11,348 nt of DNA from an uncultured Verrucomicrobiota bacterium (GTDB lineage Bacteria > Verrucomicrobiota > Kiritimatiellia > RFP12 > UBA3636). The position numbers and the translations under genes are program-made. The notes under the pieces were generated by a model that saw nothing but the letters and a program-made list of their open reading frames with translations, did no database searches and was not told the DNA's origin. The DNA lies in contig CAMNDA010000280.1 in NCBI GenBank assembly GCA_946534745.1, positions 1-11,348 on the forward strand, in the 5' to 3' direction. Below, piece by piece: positions 6,452-11,348 of this stretch (positions within the stretch are counted from its first letter, which is position 1; each line of letters begins with the position of its first letter).

Positions 6452-7312
6452 TCACTTGGAGATAGTGCCGTCGACGGAGACCTGCACCTGGCGGGTCTTC
6501 TTGGTGCTCACCTCGTAGATGGGGAACGTGACCTGGCTGTCGGCGGTTCCGTCGGCGAGGAAGTGGACCTTCGTGTCGTAGTTCTCCTTGAACGCCCCGT
6601 TGGAGTCGTAGGAGTCGGCGAAGACGTAGCCGGCGGGCAGCGTCTGCTCCGGGTAGATGAGCCATCCGTAGTCGGCGCCGACGGCGAAGCCGCCCGCGTC
6701 CTTGGCGATGCCGAAGACCCAGGCGTCCTTCTTTCCGTCGAACCACGGCGGGACGGTGACGTCCGCCATCTTGGCCGTGCTCATGTCGAACACCTTGATG
6801 CCCTTGTACTTTCTCACGATCTCCTTGTTCTTGTCGCGCCAGACGATGGATCCCGAGTCCGTGCCGATGTCGGTCGAGTCGCCGTCGATCACGAACCCCT
6901 GCTCGGCGGAGGCCAGGTCGGCGTACTCGTCCTCGATGAACTTGGCGGAGATGCTCGTCTCGCGGCCGCCGACCTGGAGGTAGGAGGGGTTGCGGCTGCC
7001 GGAGCTCACCGCGGAGACGGTGCCGGCCTTGCGCACGACGGCGAAGGTGTTCATCCCCGTCACCCAGACGTAGGTGTCCTCGCCGTCGACGCACGCCTGC
7101 TGCCGGGCGAGCATCAGGGCGCGGCGCATCGCGTCGGCGCCGGAGGTGTCGGCGATCGCGCGCAGGATGCCGTTGAAGCCGCCCACGACGACGACGGACA
7201 TCAGTGCGATGATGCCGATCACGGCGACGAGCTCGAGCAGGGTGAAGCCGGCCCGGCCGCGGGTGCGGGCGGCGCGGCGGGCGGAGGGGCCGGTGTGGCG
7301 GGTGTCTTCCAT
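6452..7312 (-). CDS. GspH-like minor pseudopilin (286 aa), Verru_Chthon cassette D-like
   Basis: A 22-residue arginine-rich leader ends at Gly22, followed by FTLLELVAVIGIIALMSVVVVGG with Glu at +5. The next part (ADAMRRALMLARQQACVDGEDTYVWV) has the LARQxA helix and following beta-strand typical of GspH/FimT proteins. The C-terminal half is an extended polar domain (VWRDKNKEIVRKYKGIKVFD and YGWLIYPEQTLPAGYVFAD), making it longer than usual GspH (about 170-190 aa). The GspH position directly before the I-like gene fits the standard order. ATG at 7312 is supported by the leader length and by an AGGA about 10 nt upstream; an open frame running back to about 8662 overlaps the G-like genes and is rejected. 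Confidence 0.86.
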   Translation of the reverse strand: MEDTRHTGPSARRAARTRGRAGFTLLELVAVIGIIALMSVVVVGGFNGILRAIADTSGADAMRRALMLARQQACVDGEDTYVWVTGMNTFAVVRKAGTVSAVSSGSRNPSYLQVGGRETSISAKFIEDEYADLASAEQGFVIDGDSTDIGTDSGSIVWRDKNKEIVRKYKGIKVFDMSTAKMADVTVPPWFDGKKDAWVFGIAKDAGGFAVGADYGWLIYPEQTLPAGYVFADSYDSNGAFKENYDTKVHFLADGTADSQVTFPIYEVSTKKTRQVQVSVDGTISK

Positions 7313-7330
7313 GGGGAGAGGATCCTTTCT

Positions 7331-7360
7331 CCGGCCGCCGCGGAGGGGCGCGGCCGCCGG
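7331..7360. other. Strong GC hairpin in the longest gap between the pseudopilin genes
   Basis: Arms 7331-7342 and 7349-7360 pair over 12 bp with a single C-C mismatch, around a 6-nt loop. It sits in the 56-nt gap between the zinc-ribbon-like G gene and the H-like gene, between a stop at 7369 and a start at 7312. No T-tract follows in the transcription direction, so a simple intrinsic terminator is unlikely. An mRNA-processing, stability or attenuation element that sets the ratio of G-like to tip subunits is possible. Confidence 0.7.
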
Positions 7361-7368
7361 CCGATGCG

Positions 7369-8121
7369 TCAGTTGGCGTGCACCTCGACGACGTTGTTCA
7401 TCAGGTCGAAGCTGATCCGGAACGGCTGCGCGAGCTGGAGCGGCCGCCGCTTCTCGTCCCGCGAGAAGCGGTAGCGCTTGCCCTCCTGCTTGCGGTACGC
7501 GCAGTCGTCGTTCGTGCAGTAGTCGCGCGACCCGGTGAGCGAGAAGTACGTCTCGCAGTGCGGGCATTTGACGAACGGCGCGAAGTAGACGAGGACGGGC
7601 TTCTTGCGCGCGGGGATCGCCTTCCCCTCGTCGTCCGTCGCCTCGCCGCGGTAGGCGAGGCGGGCGTCCACGACGTCGCGGACGGGCCATTTGGTGACGG
7701 AGGGCTCGACGGGCGTCGTGAACCCGTTCAGGTCGAGGAAGGTCTTCTTCGTCCCGTCGGGCAGCACGGCGTCGAGGAGGTTGCCGACGATGAGGTCGTT
7801 GTCCCCGGCGTACGACACCGAATAGGTGAAGGTGTCGACGGATCGGCCCTCGTCCTCCGAGCCGCGGAGCCCCTCGCCCGAGCCCTTCTTGAGCGTGGGC
7901 TTGGCGCCCTTGGGCAGGGGCCAGCGGCCCATGTCGTGCCAGTACTCGACGATGGCGGCCTCGAGGCGCTCGGCGTTGTTCTTGTTGCGCTTGTCGGCCG
8001 CCGTCTTCGTGAGCTGGAGGATGGCGGTGGAGAGCAGGCCGGCGAGGATGCCGATGATGCAGACGACGATCAGCAGTTCGATCAGCGTGAAGCCGGAGCG
8101 GCGCGGGGAGGTGTCTTTCAT
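7369..8121 (-). CDS. GspG-like pseudopilin with a four-cysteine zinc-ribbon-like insert (250 aa)
   Basis: A 10-residue leader ending in Gly precedes FTLIELLIVVCIIGILAGLLS, with Glu at +5. A charged helix (AADKRNKNNAERLEAAIVEYWHDMGRWPLP) follows, like the long helix and YPxxGxYP-like turn of GspG proteins. Unusual for the family, residues 186-207 read C186-P-H-C189, twelve residues, then C202-x4-C207 in a context of lysines and arginines. This is the spacing of a zinc ribbon. After export the four cysteines could instead form disulfides. It is the third consecutive G-like gene after gspF. No good Shine-Dalgarno sequence is visible; the ATG is preceded by a C-rich stretch (gagtcctccc). Role inferred: additional major-type or specialised pseudopilin; substrate unknown. 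Confidence 0.86.
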   Translation of the reverse strand: MKDTSPRRSGFTLIELLIVVCIIGILAGLLSTAILQLTKTAADKRNKNNAERLEAAIVEYWHDMGRWPLPKGAKPTLKKGSGEGLRGSEDEGRSVDTFTYSVSYAGDNDLIVGNLLDAVLPDGTKKTFLDLNGFTTPVEPSVTKWPVRDVVDARLAYRGEATDDEGKAIPARKKPVLVYFAPFVKCPHCETYFSLTGSRDYCTNDDCAYRKQEGKRYRFSRDEKRRPLQLAQPFRISFDLMNNVVEVHAN

Positions 8122-8154
8122 GGGAGGACTCGGTGGATGGTGGCGGAGGCGGGG

Positions 8155-8934
8155 TTACCAGGACGTGAGGATCCGGACGCGGCCCTTCTTCGGGTCGGTC
8201 CAGGTCCAGGCCGCGGCGGTCATGGGGAGGACCCGCTGCTCCGGCGTGAGGCCCGAGGCGGCGGCGACGTTCTCGGGGAGCGTCACCTTGCCGTCGGCGT
8301 CGAAGTCGATGATGGCGAGGACGAAGTCGGAATGGGCCGCGGTGTCGGTCAGCGACGGGAGGCTCGCCTCCGGATCCCCGCCGGCGTTCTCGAGGGTCTC
8401 GAGGTACGCGTTGAGCCGGCTCTCGACCCAGGGCGGGCAGACGCCGAAGCACTTCTGGGCGTAGGAGCGCTCCAGGAGCTGGTCGGCCGGCCAGCACTGC
8501 ACGAGCGGGGGGTCGGAGCCGTCGAACGTCGTGATCTCCTGCCCCTTCCGGGATCCCATCGTGTACTTCGGCGTGAAGGTCCGCACGTCTCCCTCCGGGA
8601 CCGGGAGCTTCGCGCTCCACCAGTTGAGGACCGAGGCGATGCCGGGGTCCATGGCGAACCACAGGTCGCCCCCCGACGTCTTCACGCCCCGCTTGGCGTA
8701 CTTCTCGAGTAGCGGCTTGGAGGGGAATCGGTGGTTGTTCAGGGCGAGCGTCGTCCAGGCCGCGGCGACCTGCGCGCAGAGGTCCTTGGCGGCGAGCTCG
8801 CGGGCGCGGTCCTTCGAGCGCCCGAGGATCGGCACCAGGATGCCGGCGAGGATGCCGATGATGATGATGACCGTGAGCAGCTCGACCAGCGTGAAGCCGG
8901 CGCGGCGGGCGGGGGGAGGGGTGAGGGGTTTCAT
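8155..8934 (-). CDS. GspG-like pseudopilin with EF-hand-like calcium loop (259 aa)
   Basis: A 13-residue leader ends in Gly, then FTLVELLTVIIIIGILAGILVPIL, with Glu at +5. The helix continues as GRSKDRARELAAKDLCAQVAAAWTTLA. At residues 210-221 the sequence is DFDADGKVTLPE, a complete EF-hand loop (Asp at 1, 3 and 5; Gly at 6; Thr at 9; Glu at 12). Calcium binding stabilises classical GspG, but there through a different C-terminal loop, so this would be a separate solution. A GAGGA lies 8 nt before the ATG at 8934 and supports that start. The gene follows the first G-like gene by 19 nt. Length is well above standard GspG. The middle (DLWFAMDPGIASVLNWWSA) is not familiar to me. Confidence 0.87.
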   Translation of the reverse strand: MKPLTPPPARRAGFTLVELLTVIIIIGILAGILVPILGRSKDRARELAAKDLCAQVAAAWTTLALNNHRFPSKPLLEKYAKRGVKTSGGDLWFAMDPGIASVLNWWSAKLPVPEGDVRTFTPKYTMGSRKGQEITTFDGSDPPLVQCWPADQLLERSYAQKCFGVCPPWVESRLNAYLETLENAGGDPEASLPSLTDTAAHSDFVLAIIDFDADGKVTLPENVAAASGLTPEQRVLPMTAAAWTWTDPKKGRVRILTSW

Positions 8935-8953
8935 GGGAGGGGTCCTCGCGGGG

Positions 8954-9751
8954 CTAGTTGGTTCCGCTCACGATGTCGTCCGACGTCCCCTCGGCGCCGT
9001 CCGGCCCGTCCGACCACAGCTTGTAGGTCTCGTATGGGGGCATCGAGACGTAGTGCAGCTCCCGGCGCCAGGCGTCGCGGAACGTCGCGTTGAGGTTCGT
9101 GACGAGGCCTTCGCTGATCAGCGGGTGGGGGCGCGGGCTCTCCCAGGTCACGATGCAGCCGGAATCGGCGATGCGGTTGTCCGCCCCGAGCTTGCCGCCG
9201 AGCATCGGCAGGATGCGGCGCACGGCGTTGAGGTCGCGGTCCGAGTCCCCGAGCTTTCCGTTCACGCGGCTGTTGAACTGCGTCCACTGCGGGACGCCCC
9301 CCTTCATCTGGTGCGTGGAGGCGTTCACGCCGCAGAAGGCCTGCGGCCCCCGCTCGGCCGTCCCGTTGTAGCGCGGCATGAAGAACGAGGCCAGCCCGAA
9401 CGTGTAGACCGTGCAGGAGTGCCCCCATTCGGAGAGCGTGCCGCGGCCGTTGCCCACGAGGTTCTTGGCCGTGTCCTCCGAGTTCTCGCCCCAGCCGTGC
9501 CGGGTCGGGTACTCGTAGCCGGTCGGCTGCCGGCCCAGGTAGAACGGGACCGGCGGATACTTGCCGTAGATGGCCTTGAACTCCTCGAGGGCGTGGGACA
9601 CCTTCTCGATCGTGGCGCGCGTCTCCGCGATGTCGTTGCCCTTGCCGATCGCGCCCACCATGCGGAAGACGAGTCCCGCCAGAAGCACGATGATCAGCAC
9701 GACGACGAGCATCTCGATCAGCGTGAATCCCTGTCTTTTCTTCGTTTTCAT
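8954..9751 (-). CDS. GspG-like pseudopilin, first after gspF (265 aa)
   Basis: An 8-residue basic leader ending in Gly precedes FTLIEMLVVVLIIVLLAGLVFRMVG, with Glu at +5. An extended helix (ETRATIEKVSHALEEFKAIYGKYPPVP) follows, a standard GspG helix and turn. The C-terminus, LWSDGPDGAEGTSDDIVSG, is the GPDG-x2-G-x2-DDI calcium-binding loop of GspG proteins. Between these lies an insertion of over 120 residues not found in short GspG. ATG at 9751 is preferred; an in-frame ATG at 9784 within the heptamer array would add 11 residues and cannot be excluded. There is no Shine-Dalgarno sequence, but a short upstream reading frame ends in a TGA overlapping this ATG (ATGA), which suggests initiation by translational coupling. 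Position directly after gspF is the classical gspG location. Confidence 0.9.
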   Translation of the reverse strand: MKTKKRQGFTLIEMLVVVLIIVLLAGLVFRMVGAIGKGNDIAETRATIEKVSHALEEFKAIYGKYPPVPFYLGRQPTGYEYPTRHGWGENSEDTAKNLVGNGRGTLSEWGHSCTVYTFGLASFFMPRYNGTAERGPQAFCGVNASTHQMKGGVPQWTQFNSRVNGKLGDSDRDLNAVRRILPMLGGKLGADNRIADSGCIVTWESPRPHPLISEGLVTNLNATFRDAWRRELHYVSMPPYETYKLWSDGPDGAEGTSDDIVSGTN

Positions 9752-9755
9752 CTCA

Positions 9756-9767
9756 GGTTCGGAGGTT
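9756..9767. repeat. Degenerate copy of the 8-bp repeat family
   Basis: The 12-mer ggttcggaggtt matches the octamer array of the J-like gene (ggttcgaaggtt at 5636-5647) at 11 of 12 bases. It lies between the heptamer array and the start of the first G-like gene. Confidence 0.5.
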
Positions 9768-9769
9768 TG

Positions 9770-9799
9770 TTCAGCATTCAGCATTCAGCATTCAGCATT
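9770..9799. repeat. 7-bp tandem repeat (TCAGCAT, 4.3 copies) upstream of the first G-like gene
   Basis: Exact period-7 repeat, with units at 9771-9777, 9778-9784, 9785-9791 and 9792-9798. On the transcribed strand the unit is ATGCTGA, so every copy supplies both an ATG and a TGA. It occupies most of the 54-nt gap between gspF and the first G-like gene. Perfect heptamer arrays of this sort resemble the short tandemly repeated repetitive (STRR) sequences described in cyanobacteria; no relationship is implied. Confidence 0.92.
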
Positions 9800-9805
9800 G
9801 CGGCG

Positions 9806-11056
9806 CTAGCCGCCCGACATGCCGCTGATGATCTGGGTGAGCGGCGAGAACATCGCGATGACGATGGTGCCGACGATGACGGCGAGGAACACGATCATCA
9901 TCGGCTCGATGATCGAGGTCATCGCGTTCACGGCGTCGTCCACCTCGTTGTCGTAGGTGTTGGCGATGCGGTTGAGCATGTCCGGCAGCGCGCCGGTCTC
10001 CTCGCCGACGTCCACCATCGAGACCACCATCGGCGGGAACTGCCCCGAGGCCTCCATCGAGGGCGTCATGTTGTCGCCCTCCTTCACGGCGTCGTGGATC
10101 TGCTGGTAGGCCTTCGCGATGACCGCGTTGCCGGAGGTGTCGCGCACGATGTCGAGCGCCTGGAGGACCGGGACGCCGCTCTGCATCAGCGTGCCGAGCG
10201 TGCGCGTCGTGCGGCCGATCGAGGACTTGCGGATGAGCTCGCCGAATCCGGGCAGCTTCAGCTTGATCCGGTCGAAGAACATGTTGCCCCACTTCGTCTT
10301 GTTGACCATCCGGCAGGCGAAGACCAGCAGCACGACGCCGATCGCGATCGGGACCGCGTAGTTGATGAAGTTGTTCGAGACGTTGATGACGAACTGCGTC
10401 ACCGCCGGCATCTTGGCGTCGTTGCCGAGCATGTCCTTGAACAGCTTCTCGAACTTCGGGATGACCGCGACCATCATGAAGCCCGTGAGGCCGAGCGCGA
10501 CGCAGAGCACGACGATCGGGTACGTCATCGCCGCCTTGACCTTGCTCTTGATCTTCTGCGCCTTCTCGAGGAACTCCGCCAGGCGCGCCAGCGAGATCTC
10601 CAGCGAGCCGGCGGCCTCGCCCGCGCGCGTCATGTTGACGTAGAGGTTGTCGAACACCTTCGGGTGCTGAGCCAGCGCGTCCGAGAACGTCGCGCCGCCC
10701 TCGACCGCCTCGCTCATGCCCTGCAGGACGCTCTTGAGGCCCGGGACGGCGCTCTGCTTGGTGAGGATGCGCAGGCCGCGCAGCAGCGGCAGGCCCGACT
10801 CCACGAGCGTCGCCAGCTGGCGGGTGAGGACCATCAGGTCCTTCGGGCGCACGCGCTTGGAGACGAAGATCTTCGGCAGCTTGATCTGGATGTCCAGCGC
10901 GCTCTTCTTCTTCTTGCCGCCCTCGGCGACGAGGGACTTGGCCGTGAGGTTGTTCTGGCGCAGGACGAGCTGCGCCTCGGCCATGTTCTGCGCCTCGACG
11001 ACGCCGCGCTGCTCGTTGCCGGCCGCGTCCTTGGCCACGTAGTTGAACCGTTGCAT
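9806..11056 (-). CDS. gspF: Type II secretion/type IV pilus inner-membrane platform protein GspF/PilC
   Basis: The 416-residue protein has the full GspF architecture: an N-terminal domain starting MQRFNYVAKDAAGNEQRGVVEA, a basic linker near residues 48-70, and two homologous T2SSF domains at about 72-195 and 275-398. Membrane helices are at about 179-199, 232-249 and 385-405. The repeated GE-x2-G signatures occur at residues 146-150 and 351-355 (DVGEETGALPDML). Family length is about 400. GspF anchors the assembly ATPase and drives pseudopilus subunit polymerisation in the inner membrane. It is the first gene of the operon, with a promoter at 11113-11141. The frame stays open upstream to 11218, but family alignment starts at the ATG at 11056. 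No Shine-Dalgarno sequence is visible before this start. Confidence 0.96.
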   Translation of the reverse strand: MQRFNYVAKDAAGNEQRGVVEAQNMAEAQLVLRQNNLTAKSLVAEGGKKKKSALDIQIKLPKIFVSKRVRPKDLMVLTRQLATLVESGLPLLRGLRILTKQSAVPGLKSVLQGMSEAVEGGATFSDALAQHPKVFDNLYVNMTRAGEAAGSLEISLARLAEFLEKAQKIKSKVKAAMTYPIVVLCVALGLTGFMMVAVIPKFEKLFKDMLGNDAKMPAVTQFVINVSNNFINYAVPIAIGVVLLVFACRMVNKTKWGNMFFDRIKLKLPGFGELIRKSSIGRTTRTLGTLMQSGVPVLQALDIVRDTSGNAVIAKAYQQIHDAVKEGDNMTPSMEASGQFPPMVVSMVDVGEETGALPDMLNRIANTYDNEVDDAVNAMTSIIEPMMIVFLAVIVGTIVIAMFSPLTQIISGMSGG

Positions 11057-11088
11057 GGGGGATTTCCCGGGTGGTGGATGGAAAAGGG

Positions 11089-11102
11089 GGCGGTTTCCCG
11101 CC
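11089..11102 (-). other. 5'-leader hairpin with GNRA (GAAA) tetraloop in the gspF operon mRNA
   Basis: On the transcribed strand GGCGG-GAAA-CCGCC forms a perfect 5-bp GC stem capped by a GAAA tetraloop. The predicted transcript start is near 11106, so the stem would sit almost at the 5' end of the roughly 10-kb operon mRNA. A 5'-end stem that protects long messages is one plausible role. Confidence 0.55.
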
Positions 11103-11112
11103 AACGGCGCCG

Positions 11113-11141
11113 ATTGTAGCACACGTGCCGCGCGCGCGCAA
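11113..11141 (-). promoter_or_regulatory. Predicted sigma-70-type promoter of the secretion operon
   Basis: On the minus strand TTGCGC (11141-11136), a 17-bp spacer, then TACAAT (11118-11113) with TGC in front. The bases after the -10 box are CGGCGCCG. The expected start near 11106 leaves a leader of about 50 nt. No other promoter of this pattern was found inside the operon. Confidence 0.7.
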
Positions 11142-11168
11142 TCGCAAAAAAGCCGCGCGCATTGCGCG
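11135..11168. repeat. Inverted repeat spanning the two divergent -35 boxes
   Basis: Arms CGCGCAAT (11135-11142) and ATTGCGCG (11161-11168) are perfect reverse complements separated by 18 bp. Each arm contains the -35 box of one divergent promoter, so the symmetry is partly explained by both promoters sharing TTGCGC; the match extends beyond the hexamers by one base on each side. Confidence 0.7.
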
Positions 11169-11190
11169 GGCGGGCGCGTTCGGCTAGAAT
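11162..11190 (+). promoter_or_regulatory. Predicted sigma-70-type promoter of hemW, near-leaderless
   Basis: TTGCGC at 11162-11167, a 17-bp spacer, then TAGAAT at 11185-11190, followed by CCGCGCCG. The GTG start at 11201 lies 10 nt after the -10 box, so the predicted leader is only a few nucleotides. Confidence 0.7.
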
Positions 11191-11200
11191 CCGCGCCGCT

Positions 11201-11348
11201 GTGAATCTCTACGTCCACGTCCCGTTCTGCGTCTCGAAGTGCCGCTACTGCGCGTTCCGCTCCGAGGCCGGCGTCGGCGCGGACCGGCTCCGGGACTTCG
11301 TCCGGCTCCTCCCGCGCGAGATCGCGCTGCGCGGCCTCGCGGACGCCC
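11201..11348 (+). CDS. hemW: HemW-type radical SAM heme chaperone, N-terminal fragment
   Basis: The first 49 codons are present and the gene runs off the right edge. The N-terminus NLYVHVPFCVSKCRYCAF contains the radical SAM cluster motif C10-x3-C14-x2-C17 in the HemN/HemW-family context (LYxHxPFCxxKCxYC), which ligates the 4Fe-4S cluster that cleaves S-adenosylmethionine. HemW-type proteins were long annotated as oxygen-independent coproporphyrinogen III oxidases and are now regarded as heme-transfer chaperones. The VSKC variant and the very short N-terminus before the motif favour HemW over HemN, which has a longer N-terminal extension. GTG is the start because it is the only one placing the motif correctly, just after the predicted promoter. 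There is no Shine-Dalgarno sequence. Function of the rest cannot be judged. Confidence 0.88.
   Translation, partial: MNLYVHVPFCVSKCRYCAFRSEAGVGADRLRDFVRLLPREIALRGLADA

Noticed and set aside
4215..6518. A 767-codon plus-strand open frame
   Set aside because: It lies antisense to three well-supported pseudopilin genes and encodes a Gly/Val/Arg-rich product without motifs.
6452..8662. A 736-codon version of the H-like protein
   Set aside because: The real protein starts at 7312, where the leader and FTLLEL segment begin. The upstream part overlaps two G-like genes in another frame and is Arg/Pro-rich.
9770..9799. Heptamer array as a CRISPR remnant
   Set aside because: Units are directly tandem with no spacers, 7 bp long, and no cas genes are present.
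8531..11119. An 862-codon plus-strand open frame, and the FSIQHSAFSI peptide within it
   Set aside because: It is antisense to gspF and two pseudopilin genes. The repeated peptide is only the heptamer array translated on the wrong strand.
11057..11218. N-terminal extension of gspF to 11218
   Set aside because: GspF homologues start at MxxFxYxAxD, matching 11056. The extension would run through the promoter and across the hemW start.

Overview
The window is high-GC bacterial DNA (roughly two thirds G+C by eye) and densely coding. It is dominated by one long leftward operon (about 11,056 down to 1,028) that encodes an inner-membrane GspF/PilC platform protein followed by eight proteins with type IV prepilin-like N-termini. 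The order (F, three G-like, H-like, I-like, J-like, an extra G-like, a giant K-like) matches the classical type II secretion order F-G-H-I-J-K with the G position amplified. Large pseudopilin families of this kind, including a very large K-like protein with B-, C- and D-like partners resembling the 'Verru_Chthon cassette', are known from Verrucomicrobiota, Lentisphaerota and Kiritimatiellota. I therefore infer a PVC-superphylum organism. No marker gene here proves this.

Layout from left to right: (1) the 3' end of an oligopeptide-type ABC transporter ATPase (+); (2) uppP, undecaprenyl-diphosphatase (+), whose predicted promoter lies inside the end of the ABC gene and leaves almost no 5' leader; (3) a 6-nt convergent junction in which the two stop codons form a perfect palindrome; (4) the nine-gene pseudopilin/secretion operon (-), transcribed from right to left; (5) a 144-bp divergent intergenic region with two back-to-back promoters whose -35 boxes form an inverted repeat; (6) the 5' end of hemW (+), a radical SAM heme chaperone, cut by the window edge.

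Working model: GspF organises assembly in the inner membrane. The seven Glu5-containing pseudopilins would be cleaved by a prepilin peptidase and assembled into a short pseudopilus, with the I/J/K-like proteins at the tip. The K-like protein lacks Glu5, as GspK does, but has 1138 residues instead of about 320. No assembly ATPase (GspE/PilB), secretin, GspC/L/M or prepilin peptidase is in the window, so these must be encoded elsewhere.

The least ordinary features are: a giant tip-like pseudopilin with three Gly-tract/Ile-His inserts; an 8-bp tandem repeat read as the leader peptide of the J-like gene (a candidate frame-switching site); a 7-bp tandem repeat forming a chain of overlapping stops and starts before the first G-like gene; a four-Cys zinc-ribbon-like insert and a textbook EF-hand loop in two G-like proteins; and a strikingly uniform promoter pattern (TTGCGS, N17-18, TASWAT, then GC-rich GCGCCG) at all three promoters seen.
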